64,000 bases of DNA from contig CM033399.1 of the NCBI GenBank assembly GCA_019426215.1, positions 36,217,022 to 36,281,021 on the forward strand. The letters run 5' to 3'. Positions 10,506 through 22,308 of the stretch are shown piece by piece. Each line of letters starts with the position of its first letter. Within the stretch, counting starts at the first letter, position 1. Origin of the DNA: Buddleja alternifolia (taxonomy: Eukaryota; Streptophyta; Magnoliopsida; Lamiales; Scrophulariaceae). The notes below the pieces were generated by a model. It did no database searches. It was given only the letters and a program-made list of their open reading frames with translations, and was not told the origin of the DNA. A program made the translations under genes and the position numbers.

Positions 10506-11353
10506 TGTTGACCTTTTTGGTTGTAATAAATCTCGAATGCTTTTGTTGGTGACAAACATATATTCCCCCCCACTAATTACTTTCCTTGTGTATGCAGATT
10601 GCTTAATCTCTCCTGCAAGTTAGGCTACATAAGGGAAGTATAATCATATCTATCATATCTTTCCTTAGTAGCCTTTTATTTTATTCCTTATTTTATCCAT
10701 CACATGTCTTAATATAGGCTTAGATTATGTCTTATGATTTATTCTGATATCTAGCTTTATCTTTCTCAACGCTTGACTTATTCTCTTTTAAGTTGTTTGT
10801 GCCTATGTTTGGAAGGAACTGTTTTGCACTTATTCCTGTTCCTTATCATGCTTTCTGCTCTCTCTATATATACGCATCATATCACTTCAGTCATGAGGAA
10901 GAATTCTGAAGCATTCTAAGAAACACACTTATTTCGTGTAATTCTTCTTGTTAGGTAAATCTTCTATTCCAGTGAGGAAGAAGAAGTACCAGCCGCTGCT
11001 TCGAGTTCTACTTATCAAACACGAGTGATTGGCGAGTAGTCTAGAGTCGAGTCTCTCTTGTAATCGATATTAGAGTAATTGTGTGGAAATTCCATCTGGT
11101 TCCACACTTAGTCTTTAGGATCTTTTGAGCGTTCTCAATCCTCCATATCTAGTGTGTCTGTTATATCTTTTAGATAATGTTATTTGTTTTCCAATTTCCG
11201 TTTGGATTTTGTTTCTGGAACTTATATGTTCCATTCTTCCTCATTCAATAAAAGAAGTATTATTCAATTTATTATTTTTGATACTTGTTAGGTTCTGCTG
11301 TCAAATTTTTAAATTCCTAATTCACCCCCCTGTTAGGCAATTCTTGAGTTACA
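10506..11353 (+). repeat. 5' LTR of element A (848 bp)
   Basis: It pairs with 26693-27534. A TATA-like tatatata at 10865-10872 inside tctctatatatacgc is a plausible core promoter for the genomic RNA. It starts TG and ends CA next to the PBS. Confidence 0.9.
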
Positions 11354-11355
11354 TT

Positions 11356-11367
11356 TGGCATCAGAGC
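11356..11367 (+). promoter_or_regulatory. Primer-binding site of element A
   Basis: tggcatcagagc lies two bases after the LTR. It is one change from TGGTATCAGAGC, the initiator-methionine tRNA 3'-end complement used to prime minus-strand DNA synthesis in most plant copia elements. Confidence 0.85.
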
Positions 11368-11415
11368 TAGGTGGCTCAATTCTAAGGGTTTAAGCACTTG
11401 AGTTCGAAGATCCAC

Positions 11416-12792
11416 ATGGCCGCCTCCATTGCCGATACACATGCAGAGGGGCAATCACATTCTCGCCCACCACTTTTCAACGAATCTAACTATGCAGTCT
11501 GGAAGGACCGAATGAAGAAGTATGTCATCTCAATAGTTATCAAACTATGGAGAATTATTGTGAAAGGTCTAACAATTCCTACTAAGACAGTCAACGGAAG
11601 AAATGTTCCCAAGGAGTGGGATGACAATGATGACGAGGATGAAAAGGCTCTACAAATGAACGCTAAGGCTAAAAACATCCTAGCTTGCACTCTCACCAAA
11701 GATGAGTACAAACGCGTTAGTACTTGTACTTCAGCCAAACAAATGTGGGTTATGCTACAAGTCACCTATGAAGGTACCAGTCAAGTGAGACAAGAAAGGG
11801 TTGCTCTATTAGTTCATCAATATCAGATGTTCCAAATGAAATATGATGAAACCATCAGTCAAATGTATACTCGGTTCATGCAAGTCATAAATCCTATGTT
11901 TGGGCTTGGAAAAACTATTCCACAAAATGAGCAAATCCGGAAGACACTAAGATCTCTCTCCAATGAATGGACTCCCAAAGTCACTGCCATACATGAAGCA
12001 AAAGATTTAAATGTTATGACTATGGGAGAGCTCATTGGATCTCTCACTTCCCATGAAATGACTTTAATGTCCAATGAGGAAAGCCCAGCCTCAAAAACTC
12101 AAAAAACTATTGCTTTCTCTACTGACATCTTGGAACAAGAAGAAATTAGCAATGAACGGTTTGGCGAGGAACTTGCCATGGTCACAAGACACCTGCAAAC
12201 TCTGAAGCAAAGTCGGAAGTTCCAACGCAATCCCAAAAATAATTTTAAACAAAGGGACCCGCAGAAGAACAACAAGATCGTGTGCTATGAATGTTTTGAA
12301 CCAGATCATATTCGACAACATTGTCCAAAGCTGAAAAAGTTCCAGAGAAATGATGGAAGTTCCAAACAACATGCCTTACCCTCCCCTTGGGGTGAATCTG
12401 AATCTGAGAACTTCGATGATGAAGATGACTGTCTTATGGTGAACAAAAAGGTATCTCCAAAATCCAAATTTGAATTAAATACAGATGATGATTTTGATGA
12501 AAACCTAGACATGCATGATATCATTAAGGATTATGAAAATCAAATTGATAACTTGATTTACAAAAACAAACTTCTTCAAGAAAGTCTTACAAAGATCCTT
12601 CGTGATAAAGACAAATTGGATCTTTGCATTAAATATCTCACTGAAGATGAACTTTGTCTTGGAAAAGAAAGAGGTTATCTCACTCAAGAAAAAATTTCGG
12701 TTTGGAACCAGATCCAAGATCTTAAGAGGACTATTAAAGGCAAAGATATCATGCACTCTCCTCATCAAAATTTCTCATTAGATATTGCTTAA
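11416..12792 (+). pseudogene. Gag of element A
   Basis: From the ATG at 11416 (MAASIADTHAEGQ...) the frame is open for 458 codons to the TAA at 12790. The N-terminal half (LFNESNYAVWKDRMKKYV ... ISTCTSA-like STCTSAKQMWVML) is the copia Gag capsid-type domain that builds the virus-like particle. A CCHC zinc knuckle (CYECFEPDHIRQHC, 12283-12324) binds RNA, and an acidic, coiled-coil-prone C-terminal part follows. Protease and integrase continue in the same frame after several stops, so the ancestral product was probably one Gag-Pol polyprotein; the TAA is taken as secondary damage. It is the longest intact frame of the element. A SIRE/Maximus-like lineage is possible but not established. Confidence 0.88.
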
Positions 12793-12867
12793 TGCTCCAA
12801 TACAAAAAATCATCAATGGCAAAATCATAATGAAAGAAAACCTTAGGGAAAGTTCGAAAAGAAAATT

Positions 12868-14406
12868 TGTCATACATGTGGTAAAACTGGTCATATCTCT
12901 CGACGATGCTTTGTAAAACGAGATATTGGTACTAAACTTGTTTAGGTTCTAAGACTCAATTATGCTAACTTTGCAGGACCCAATGAGAAATGGGTACCTA
13001 AGAAATTGTAGCAATTAATGCAGGATTCGCCTAGGAACCAAATTCGTAAAAACAAGTGGTACTTGGATAGTGGATGTTCCAAGCTTATGACTGTAGACAC
13101 ATCAAAATTTGTCTCCCTAAACGATTTCGCAGGTGGAAAAGTCTCTTTTGCTGACAACACAAAAGGAAATTACATTATAGGTAAGCGATCTGTTGGCAAG
13201 AATGGATCCACCATTGTTGAGGAAGTATGTTTGGTAAAAGCTTTGAAACATAATCTTCTTAGTATCAGTCAATTCTGCGACAAGGGTTACCAAGTTCAAT
13301 TTTACCCAACTTACTGTTCCATTATGAAAAATGATACATTAGTTTTCAATATTTTTCGTGATGGAAACATTTATTGTATAAATCTTGATGAGCTCACCCA
13401 ACAAAATGTTAAGTGTCTGGTAGCTGCAGATAATGGTACTTGGATCTGGCACCGAAGAATTGGGGCATGCTAACATGGAGCTTCTCACCCATCTATCTAA
13501 GAAAGATCTTATCATAGGCATCCTCAAGATTCCATTTATCAACAAAAAGATTTGTGACACATGTGAAAAAGGGAATCAAGTCAAGAGCTCCTTCAAACCA
13601 AAGCATGGTATTTCTACATCCTACCCTTTGGAACTTCTCCATTTGGACCTTTTTAGACCAATGAAAACCGAAACCATGGCTGGTTAGAAATATGCTTTTG
13701 TAATTGTAGATGACTACACTCGGGTTACTCGGGTACTTTTTCTAGCTCACAAAAATGAACCTTTGGATTCCTTTATACCACTCACTAAAAGTTTGCAAAA
13801 CGAAAAAGGAATTTTCATCAAATGCATTTGTAGTGATCACGACACCAAATTTGAGGAAAATAATTTTACATCATTCTGTGAAGAAAATGGATATAATCAT
13901 AACTTCTCCTTATCTAAAACCCCTCAACAAAATGAGGTAGTGGAAAGAAAAAATCGTGTTTTACAAGAAATGGCTAGAACCATGCTCCATGAATATGACT
14001 TGCCCACTTTCTTTTGGGGAGAAGCTGTTAATACTGCCTGTTATGTTTCAAATAGAGCTTTCCAAAGACCTTTAATTAGAAAAACTCCTTTTGAATTATA
14101 GTATGACAAAGTCCCAAATATATCCTATTTTCGTGTCTTTGGATGCAAATGCTTCATTTTGAATGATAAGGACTATCTCACAAAATTTGATTCCAAGTCT
14201 GATGAAGGAATCTTCATGGGTTATTCCACTCGAAGTAAATCTTACTGTGTTTACAATAAATGCAAAAGAACCATTCAGGAATCTATGCATGTTACCTTTG
14301 ATGAAACTAACACTTCCACAGTCAAAGAATCTTTGAGCTCGGAACCTGCAGGTATAATTGAAATTTCCAACTATGAACATTCTGCTCCTCATCTGAAAGA
14401 TCTGAA
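12868..14406 (+). pseudogene. Element A second zinc knuckle, protease and integrase (5' half of pol)
   Basis: In the Gag frame, a second CCHC knuckle (CHTCGKTGHISRRC) lies at 12868-12909. The copia protease follows, with WYLDSGCS at 13056-13079 (catalytic Asp in D-S-G). The GAG-pre-integrase region begins near 13433 (WHRRIG / ELGHANMELLTHLSKKDL), where a 1-base shift moves the frame. Integrase has HLDL at 13640, CSDHDTKFEE at 13830 and NEVVERKNR at 13930, placing the D-D-E catalytic residues. In-frame stops occur at about 12844, 12942, 13008, 13684 and 14099. The frame is cut at 14406 by element B and resumes at 24457. It is non-functional. Confidence 0.87.
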
Positions 14407-16590
14407 TGTTGGGAAATATACATATAGCCCGACTAACCACAGCGAAAAAATAAAATTTTAGTTTCAAAAATTTAAACATGCGAGTTTATTAATCCTACGG
14501 GCTTATCATGTATCATAGGCTTGCGCATCTCTACGCTAGTTATTTAAAACTTAAATAAAGAAGATCTTACCTTATTCGATTTTTCGTAAAAATTGAAGAG
14601 TTTCTTCTTCCTTAACCTAAGCTCCCTAACTTACTCCTCATTCCTTAAATCAACCGACTTGTTCTTTTTCTTGATGAAGATCGCGAATTCCTCCACCAAA
14701 ATTCACTCTTGCCCGGATTCTTGATTCACTTCAGAGACCCAATTGTTTCTTTTATAAAGTTGATCCACACCCTGGATACCCACTCGTTAATAATCTTTAA
14801 GGATTAGTGTACGGGATTAAGGTGAAGTGAGAGATCATTGATCTATAAACGTTTATTCCAACTCTAAGGATTAGTGTACGGGATTAAGGTGAAAACAAAT
14901 AATTACTTCTCTATGTATTTTTGGAAGAATTCTTGAATTCAAGATCTTGATGAATAATCAAGAACTCTAGAACTTGTATGTGGAGAGAGATAAACGATTT
15001 TCTATGCTAGAGGAACGAAATTTTTTGGCTTGTGACGCTATGAAAATTTCGTTCTCTACATGTCCTATATATAAGACTAGGTTCTTGTAATTCTTTCCTA
15101 TGTAAAACTCTTCTACATTGAATCTTTTTCAAGAGGAATAGAAGACTAATTAATTCCCAAATAGAACTCTTCTATTTTAATTAGTTTTCTTTCTCTCTAA
15201 GAAATCTTATTTCCTTCTTGAAGAAAATTAATTAAACTCTTTAATTATTTTCCTGCACCAAATTTTCGACCAAGGCTTAGTAAAATAGTTTTTTAATAAT
15301 TAATCCACCATACTAGATTAATTCGAAGTCACTTTCAATTAATTAAATGTTTTTTTTGACTTAAGCTTAATTAAATTGATCTTATCAACTTAATTAATTT
15401 CTTTATCCAGCATTTGAATAAATGAAAGTCTTAATTATTTAAACTAATTAATTAATATATTAATTCAATTACTTTGAATTAAATTCCCATAGTTAAGAAA
15501 TAGATTTGTTCGAGTATTGTGTGTGACCCTTTAGGTTTACCAACATACTAGTAGTGGGTTCATAACCTTTATGATTTAATTTGGACAATTTAATTGTCTC
15601 GATTAATTAAACACTTTTAATTAACCATCTTATTATTTAATCTCCATTAAATATAAGATACCCACAAATCAAAGAAAAGTTTCTAGCTACTTATCTTGAA
15701 AACCTAGATGTAGGCGATTCAAAGTGAACCTTTCCAATCACGCATTCCATGCAATTGAGATTCTTCCATCAATTAATTTCCTAATTGAATTAAGGATCGA
15801 GGAATCTTATTGGTCGAGATCCTTCATTCTTAATAATTCAAATGTGTTTGACTAGTGATTAATTAATTCAAGAAACTCAATTCTTAATTAATTACTTACT
15901 TGCCTTGGCCAAGGACTAACTCATAACCACTTTGAATATTGGAAATTCACTTGTTCATCTAAACAAGTGATGGATTCTTTGTTGTCAACACCAACCTCCA
16001 TATATGAGGCACTACACCTAATCACCAGTCCATATGTGTCATTGTAAAAGAATTGGCACAGGAGCCAAAGTGTTGTGAGTCAATATACAAGATTACTGTG
16101 ATGACTCAAATCAAAGAATTAATCTTTCACTATCGTGATTAAGAAATTCCTAATTCGACATATATAGAAATAATCCCAATTTAGAAAGTTTCAGTTAGGG
16201 TAATCAGTGAACTTGTTCTCAACAAGCACCCGCGTATGTGCATTTGTGTCAACTGTACTAATGTCTATAAAACAAGACATTCTCTAATTAAGAGTGTGTA
16301 TCATAGACGCAAGTCTATCCGAATTATTAATGTCCCATCTTGATAATTCTATGACTTGGATTGTATTTAGAAATCACAGCCTTAGAGACTTATTTTATGA
16401 TATCCATTCAATGAGATATCAAGTCCCATAGCTATATGTGATTTCTAGGGACTTCATCATACAATTATAACAATATAAACATAAGATGAAGAAAGGCCTT
16501 TTATTAATATAATGTAAAACAAAACTGTTTATTACAAGAATAGATAAATAAAGCCTATCTAGGATTAGCTCGCAGAGCACTATTCTAACC
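14407..16590 (-). repeat. 3' LTR of element B
   Basis: It pairs with 22309-24451. The terminal CTAACA is CTAACC here. The copy carries an extra internal duplication of a short segment (ggattagtgtacgggattaa near 14803 and 14869) that the other LTR lacks, which explains most of its greater length. Confidence 0.87.
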
Positions 16591-16731
16591 GTCTTCCACT
16601 TGTACTAGGGCCAATCTCCTTGGTATCTAAGACCCATCTTCTCAATATGTCTTTCTAATACGAGATTAAGGCTTAGTTAGTGGATTCACTATGTTCTCCG
16701 TTGACTCGACTCTTTCCACTAGCAGTTGAGT

Positions 16732-17351
16732 TTACCAATGATCTCCCAAATCACATGGTATCATTTCTCTATGTGTTTGAATCTTTGATGAGACCTCGGC
16801 TCCTTTGCTTGAGCAAATGGCACCATTATTGTCACTGTACAGAGGTACTGGAGCAACAATGTTAGGAATTGCACCCAACCCTTGAATGAAGTTTCTAATC
16901 CAAACAGCTTCTTTGGCTACATCAGATGCAGCTATGTATTCAGCATCGGTTGTGGAATCCGCAGTAGTTTTCTGTTTGGAACTTTTCCAATTTACTGCTC
17001 CACCATTGAGGGTGAATACAAATCCCGACATTGATTTCAAATCATCCATCTCATATTGGAAACTAGAGTCAGTGAACCCTTCTAGTTTCAATTCTTGAGT
17101 CAGTGAACCCTTCTAGTTTCAATTCTCGAGTCAGTGCCTTCTAGTTTCAATTCTCCACCGCCGTATATCAAAAACAAATACTTAGTCCTTCTCAAGTACT
17201 TGAGGGTTGCTTTTACGACTATCAAGTGCAACTCAACTGGGTCGGACTGAAAACGACTCACTACACTTAATGCATGAGCCACATCAGGCCTTGTACATAA
17301 CATTGCATACATAATACTTCCTATGGCAGAAGCATATGGTACGCGAGCCAT
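16732..17351 (-). pseudogene. Element B RNase H
   Basis: The minus frame at 17351-17100 reads YASAIGSIMYAMLCTRPDVA and continues through the RT-RNase H connection. RNase H follows at 17091-16732 with GFTDSSF (first acidic residue), SMSGFVFTLNGGAVNWKSSK, DAEYIAASD and YSDNNGAI. These match the copia RNase H active-site segments that degrade the RNA of the cDNA hybrid. Two and a half tandem copies of a 31-bp segment (17070-17157) disrupt the reading frame. After the last active-site Asp the frame decays and stops before the polypurine-tract region near 16600. Confidence 0.85.
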
Positions 17352-18420
17352 CCTATCTCGTTGTGGTGTCTAAGGACACATGGATTGAGAATGCCGGATC
17401 CCGTGACTCATAGGAAAGAATCCTTTCTTTGATTCTTCCATGCTAAACCTCTTTAGCATTTTGTCTATGTAAATTGACTGAGACAAACCTATCATCTTTC
17501 TTGATCTATCTCTATAGATTTTGATTCCTTAGATGTAGGATGCATCTCCTAAGTCTTTCATGGAGAATTTGGTGGATAACCATACTTTAGTCGATTGCAT
17601 CATTCCTACATCATTCCCAATGAGTAGAATATCATCAACATAAAGTACTAAGAATGTCACTGCACTCCCACTGACTTTCTTGTACACACATGGTTCATCT
17701 TTGTTTTTAATAAAACCATACATCCTTATAGTTTTATCAAAATTGATGTTCCAACTTCGGGATGCTTGCTTTAGTCCATAAATGGACTTTTGGAGTTTAA
17801 AAACCTTTTGCTCACTCTCACTAGATATGAAACCTTCTGGTTGTTTCATGTAAATCTCTTCCTCTATGTTTCCATTGAAGAATGCAGTTTTTACATTCAT
17901 CTGCTATATTTCATAATCATAATGAGCAGATATTGCAAGCAGAATCCTAATGGATTTAAGCATTGCTACTAGCAAAAAGGTTTCTTCATAGTCGATACCC
18001 TCTCTTTGAGTGTAACCTTTTGCCACTAGCCTAGCTTTATAAGTCACTACCTTTCCATTTGCTCCAAGCTTTTGCTTATAGATCCACTTACAACCAATGG
18101 GTACTATATTCTCTCGTGGATCTACTAAGGTCCATACCTTGTTGGAATACATGGAGTCCATTTCAGATTCCATGGCACTTTGCCACTTCCCCGAATCAAT
18201 ATCACATGTTGCTTCATTGTAGCTTCTTGGATCTTCATCCACTTGAAGCTCCTCCTTATTACTTTCTAGTAATAGACCATACCTCTCAGGTGGCCCTCGG
18301 ATCCTTTCATATCTTCTCGGAGGTTGTGTGTTAGATATTTCAGTATTTTTTTTATGTTTGTGTTTCCAAAGTTTGTGAGATAATTTGTGGTTCTTGAACT
18401 TCTTCAAGTTCTATGATCTC
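17352..18420 (-). pseudogene. Element B reverse transcriptase
   Basis: The minus-strand frame 18407-17904 contains KWQSAMESEMDSMYSNKVWTL, GCKWIYKQK and ARLVAKGYTQREGIDYEETF, the N-terminal fingers of copia RT. After a stop at 17903 it continues with MNVKTAFFNGNIEEEIYMKQPEGF and YGLKQASRSW. The catalytic YVDD box lies in LVLYVDDILLIGND near 17645. The segment 17528-17353 (KIYRDRSRKMIGLS...) continues the thumb with more stops. RT copies the element RNA into cDNA. Catalytic residues are still visible, but the gene is broken by stops. Confidence 0.87.
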
Positions 18421-19300
18421 GCCATTTCTATCTAATAAAAACTCCTTCTCTAAGAAGACGACATTCCTTGAAAAAAACACCTTTTATTCTGATGAATCAT
18501 AGAAGTTGTTCCCCGCAATTTCTTTAGGGTACCCCACAAATTTACATAAGCTAGACTTAGACTCTGACTTATCTCCCACTAGCCTTTTGACATAGGCAGA
18601 ACAACCCTATACTCGAAGATGTTTGTATGAGGTCCGTTTACCACGCCATAACTCAAAAGGCGTTTTGGGCACTGATTGGAAGGCAATCTATTTAATAGAT
18701 AAGCCGCAGTTTCTAAGGCATAACCCTAGAAAGATGGAGGAAGTTTAGTGAAACTCATCATGGAAAGGACCATATCCAATAAAGTCTTATTCTTGCGCTC
18801 AGACACCCCATTCAATTGTGGAGTTCCGGGCTGAATCCACTGAGAGAGAGTCTCATTCTCTTTAAGATAACTAAGGTATTTGTCACTTAAGTATTCTCCT
18901 CCCTGATCAGATCGGAGAGTCTTAATAATATGACTTAGTTGTTTTTCCACTTCATTCCTAAACTCTTTGAACTTTTCAAAAGTTTCGGATTTGTGTTTCA
19001 TAAGGTACACATATCCGTACCGTAAATAATCATCGGTAAAAGTAATGAAGTAAGTACACTTTCCTTTAGTACTTATACTAAAAAAACCACAAACATCCAA
19101 GTGGATCAAATCCAAAGGATGAGTGGCACGTTCCACTTGTCTTACAAATGGGGACTTAGTCATTTTTCCTTTAAGATAAGATTCACAAGTAGGCATGGTT
19201 TTCTCTTCCTTAAGGTCGAGTTCACCTTCCTTTGCTAATTTTTGCAATCTTTCTTTGGAAATATGTCCTAGTCTAGCATACCACATTAGTGTACTATTTA
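18421..19300 (-). pseudogene. Element B GAG-pre-integrase and integrase
   Basis: The frame 19286-18726 begins MWYARLGHISKERLQKLAKEG (the H of the HHCC zinc site), then CESYLKGKMTKSPF. The core follows: LIHLDVCG (first Asp), TLRSDQGGEY (second Asp) and NGVSERKNKTLLDM (catalytic Glu). After the stop near 18725 the C-terminal part continues with stops (FELWRGKRTSYKHLRV, YVKRLVGDKSESKS, FVGYPKE) down to about 18420, where the RT-linking region begins. This enzyme would insert cDNA into the genome. All three catalytic acidic residues remain, but the frame is interrupted. Confidence 0.85.
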
Positions 19301-19359
19301 AGTTATCTTGTTTTCTTATTTAAGAAAAACAAATTAAACACCTTTAATTTAGTTCTTCT

Positions 19360-20129
19360 TCTAATGCCCTGGTTTACCGTAGTGGAAGCACTCTTCCTTA
19401 TCTTTATCAGCTTTAAAGTTCTTGACCCCACCTTTAGCTTTTAGCTTCTTGTTCTATTGGGAACTCTTCCCTTTCCCTTTCTTTGGCTTCTTAGCCTTAG
19501 AATGGGAAGAACTCACAAGTAGGACTGGCTTGTCCTTCTTGATGGTGGCTTCTGGAGTCCTTAACATGCTTAACAAGTCAGGGAACGTTGCCTCCAGACT
19601 GATCATGTTAAAGTTGACCACAAATTCGTCGAATGAGCTAGGCAGGGATTGAAGTACTAAGTCTATTGAGAGTTCATTGTCTACAAAAATGTCAAGACTT
19701 GCGAGCTTCTCAATGAGCCCAATCCTCTTAAGCACTTGTTCTTGGACATTTGACCCCAGTCCTACGAGCTCTGAAAAGCTCTTTAGACACTAAGTACCTT
19801 TCCCTCCTAGACTTTTCACCGTACAACTCTTGTAAGTGTTTGAAAATATCAGCAGCACTTACCATATTTTCATGTTGCTTTTGCAACTCATTCGACATTG
19901 ATGCAAGCATTGTGTACTTTGCTTGGAGGTCATCGTTTAACCATTTCTTATGGGTTTTGATTTCCTCATCCTCAGTACCCTCGGGCAGAGTCGAGATGGG
20001 TGCATCAGTCAAGACATAGGCTCTATTCTCAGAGTTGAGCACTATCTTAAGGTTTCTAAGCCAATCAGAATAGTTGGGTCCAGTGCGTTTGTTTGTGTCG
20101 AGAATTGTGGAAAGCGGGTTCTTAGCCAT
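19360..20129 (-). pseudogene. Element B Gag
   Basis: It starts at the ATG at 20129 (MAKNPLSTILDTNKRTGPNY), the usual start of a copia Gag with the TGPNYSDWLRNLKIVL capsid motif. A frameshift near 19740 moves to the frame reading VLKRIGLIEKLASLDIF ... LQSLPSSFDEFVVNFNM. The basic KAKKPKKGKGK segment precedes a stop at 19454. Further on, CFHYGKPGH near 19375-19400 is a remnant zinc knuckle in which the second Cys is Tyr, and a stop follows. The protein would coat the RNA in virus-like particles. Confidence 0.83.
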
Positions 20130-20875
20130 CTTAGATATCTAGTTATCTACAAATTAAAGCGAAACAAAGATTAAGAATATGTTTAATACATTATGTGTGG
20201 ATATGATTTTAAGGTCTTTAATCATAAATTACCTCCCACTATTTAATTCAAATTCAATAACCCTCATTAAAGAATTCGAGAAAAACAATTTTTCCTAGTG
20301 AGTTTGAAGTCCAATTTAATTATTACGTACCCCAATTTTATGGACACATACATAATAATTAAATACGTAGACAACACTTGCCAATTACATCTCAATGTAA
20401 CCCTTAATTATTTTATCTCATGTTTCACATAGACCTCAATTTTATGCGCCCCCATGTTACTCATAGGTTAAGTTAGACCCATCAAACCTACATGTAAATG
20501 ACCCACCCAAAAAGTTCCACTTGCAATGGTCAACTTAGAGGATAAATTACTCATGTGAATCTCTATGCTTAGTAAAAATCACGACTTTCTCATTATAGAA
20601 AGTCACACTTGCAATGGTCGACTAATCTACATAAATAGTACTGACATGCTATTACTTTTGATGGTAGACATGGAATATAAAACTCCGTTTAATTTTATCT
20701 CATATTAACTTAAAATTAAAATCATTGAGATTTTATAAACTTATCTAATAAGTAAGGGAATTTTAGTATATTATGAAAGGTCTCATCATCGTTTCGATTA
20801 TCTTATCTAAGTCTCTATCCTAAACATGCCCAACAACACATGAAAAGAATACAAAAGATAAGCATAATCTTAAAA

Positions 20876-21014
20876 ACATGTATCTTATACAAACATGCAT
20901 CTTATACATAGAATCATGCATCTCATACATAGAATCATGCATCTCATACATAAATCATGCATCACATACATAAAATCATGCATCTCATAAAAACATGCAT
21001 CTCATACATAAAAT
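20876..21014. repeat. Tandem array, about 21-bp unit
   Basis: About six imperfect copies of catgcatctcatacataaaat or catgcatctcatacatagaat lie in the leader of element B. Confidence 0.85.
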
Positions 21015-21659
21015 ATAATATGGATATTTTGGGCCATATTTAAATCAATCCTATCTAAAGTCATCAAGGATCGAATGCCTGCAAGGCGAATAAAATAAAA
21101 AAACGGAAAGTAAACATGCTATTACAATCTTAATGGCTTCAAAATTCCATCATGCATATCAACTCATGAAAGCATATGTAAATTCTTAATTTACCCTATA
21201 TTCCTCATAAATTAAATTAATTCGGGATTTCTCAATAAAACTTGATTTTTTTCAAAAATAAATAATTTAAAATACCTTTTAAATAAAATTAATTTTTTAG
21301 GAAAAATCAAATACTCAAAAACGGGTCAGCAACCCCTTGCCGACTATTGGGTCGGGTTGCTCGGAGGCTATTTCGAACAACCCATATTCGTGTGTCATGG
21401 GGCTGTTCGAAACAGCCCCTTGGTGTGAGCATATACAAACATATGCATATGTATTTAATGAAACTACTCATTATCACTAATTAGACTCCATCTCCAATTA
21501 AATTACCAATGCCACAACCAATCAAATTCGGCTGCTTGTTGGACATAATGGATGCAATCCAAATTGCATGATTTACTTCAAGCAATTCTATCTTAGTATA
21601 ATACGTCGCTCACTACAAATGGGATTCTAAATCTCATTCTTATGTATCATACAATGTGC

Positions 21660-22034
21660 GGAAAAAATGCAATTTTGGTCCTATAACTTAGCCCAATTGT
21701 GTTTTTTGTCCAATATTTTTGACTTTAGCATTATACGTCCCATAACTCCAAAAAATGTGCATTTTTGGTCCCAAGATACAATTATGTCATGTATTTGGTG
21801 GAATTGGCATGCGTGGCTCACGTTTTTTGGAGTTATGGGACCAAAAACGCACATTTTTGGTGATCACACGTGAGCCGCACATGTCAATCCCGTACAACTA
21901 CATGACGTAATCGTATCTTGGGACCAAAAACGTACATTTTTTGGAGTTATGGGACGTATAATGATAAAGTCAAAAATATTGGGACCAAAAGCACACATGA
22001 GCAAGGTTGTGGGACCAAAATTGCAATTTTTTCT
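21660..22034. mobile_element. 375-bp MULE-type MITE with perfect 9-bp TSD
   Basis: The left end ggaaaaaatgcaattttggt pairs with the reverse complement of the right end (agaaaaaattgcaattttgg). The arms continue through most of the element (tccataactccaaaaaatg-type words), so it is largely a foldback. acaatgtgc at 21651-21659 and 22035-22043 is an exact 9-bp TSD. It lies in the leader of element B and is therefore younger than B. No protein is encoded. Confidence 0.85.
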
Positions 22035-22295
22035 ACAATGTGCACACCGCCTGACACTTCGGCCTGGACGACAGGTCGGGTGTCGAGTGTTCAAAACATC
22101 GCACTCTATCCGATTTCAATGTAATCTCATTAAATAAATTAATTTTCAGATATAAACAACCTTCAAAAACTGAAAATAAATAGTTTTTATGAAAATCCCC
22201 AAATCAATAAAATTCATAAATTTAATAACTTTAAACATGCATCACATGTCACAATTAAATTAAATGGATCACGCATAACGATGCGCGAGCCTTAG

Positions 22296-22307
22296 GCTCT
22301 GATACCA
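22296..22307 (-). promoter_or_regulatory. Primer-binding site of element B
   Basis: The minus strand reads TGGTATCAGAGC, an exact initiator-methionine tRNA complement, one base from the LTR end. It fixes element B's orientation as minus. Confidence 0.92.
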
Positions 22308-22308
22308 C

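Larger units (their letters stand above)
20130..22295 (-). other. Leader (untranslated) region of element B
   Basis: Sequence between the gag ATG and the PBS. It has no coding similarity. It carries a tandem array at 20876-21014 and the MULE-type MITE at 21660-22034. The long non-coding leader is a property of this copy; its function is unknown. Confidence 0.7.

Noticed and set aside
20876..21014. Regular short repeats considered as a CRISPR-like array
   Set aside because: Units are contiguous with no unique spacers, and the sequence is a plant retrotransposon leader.
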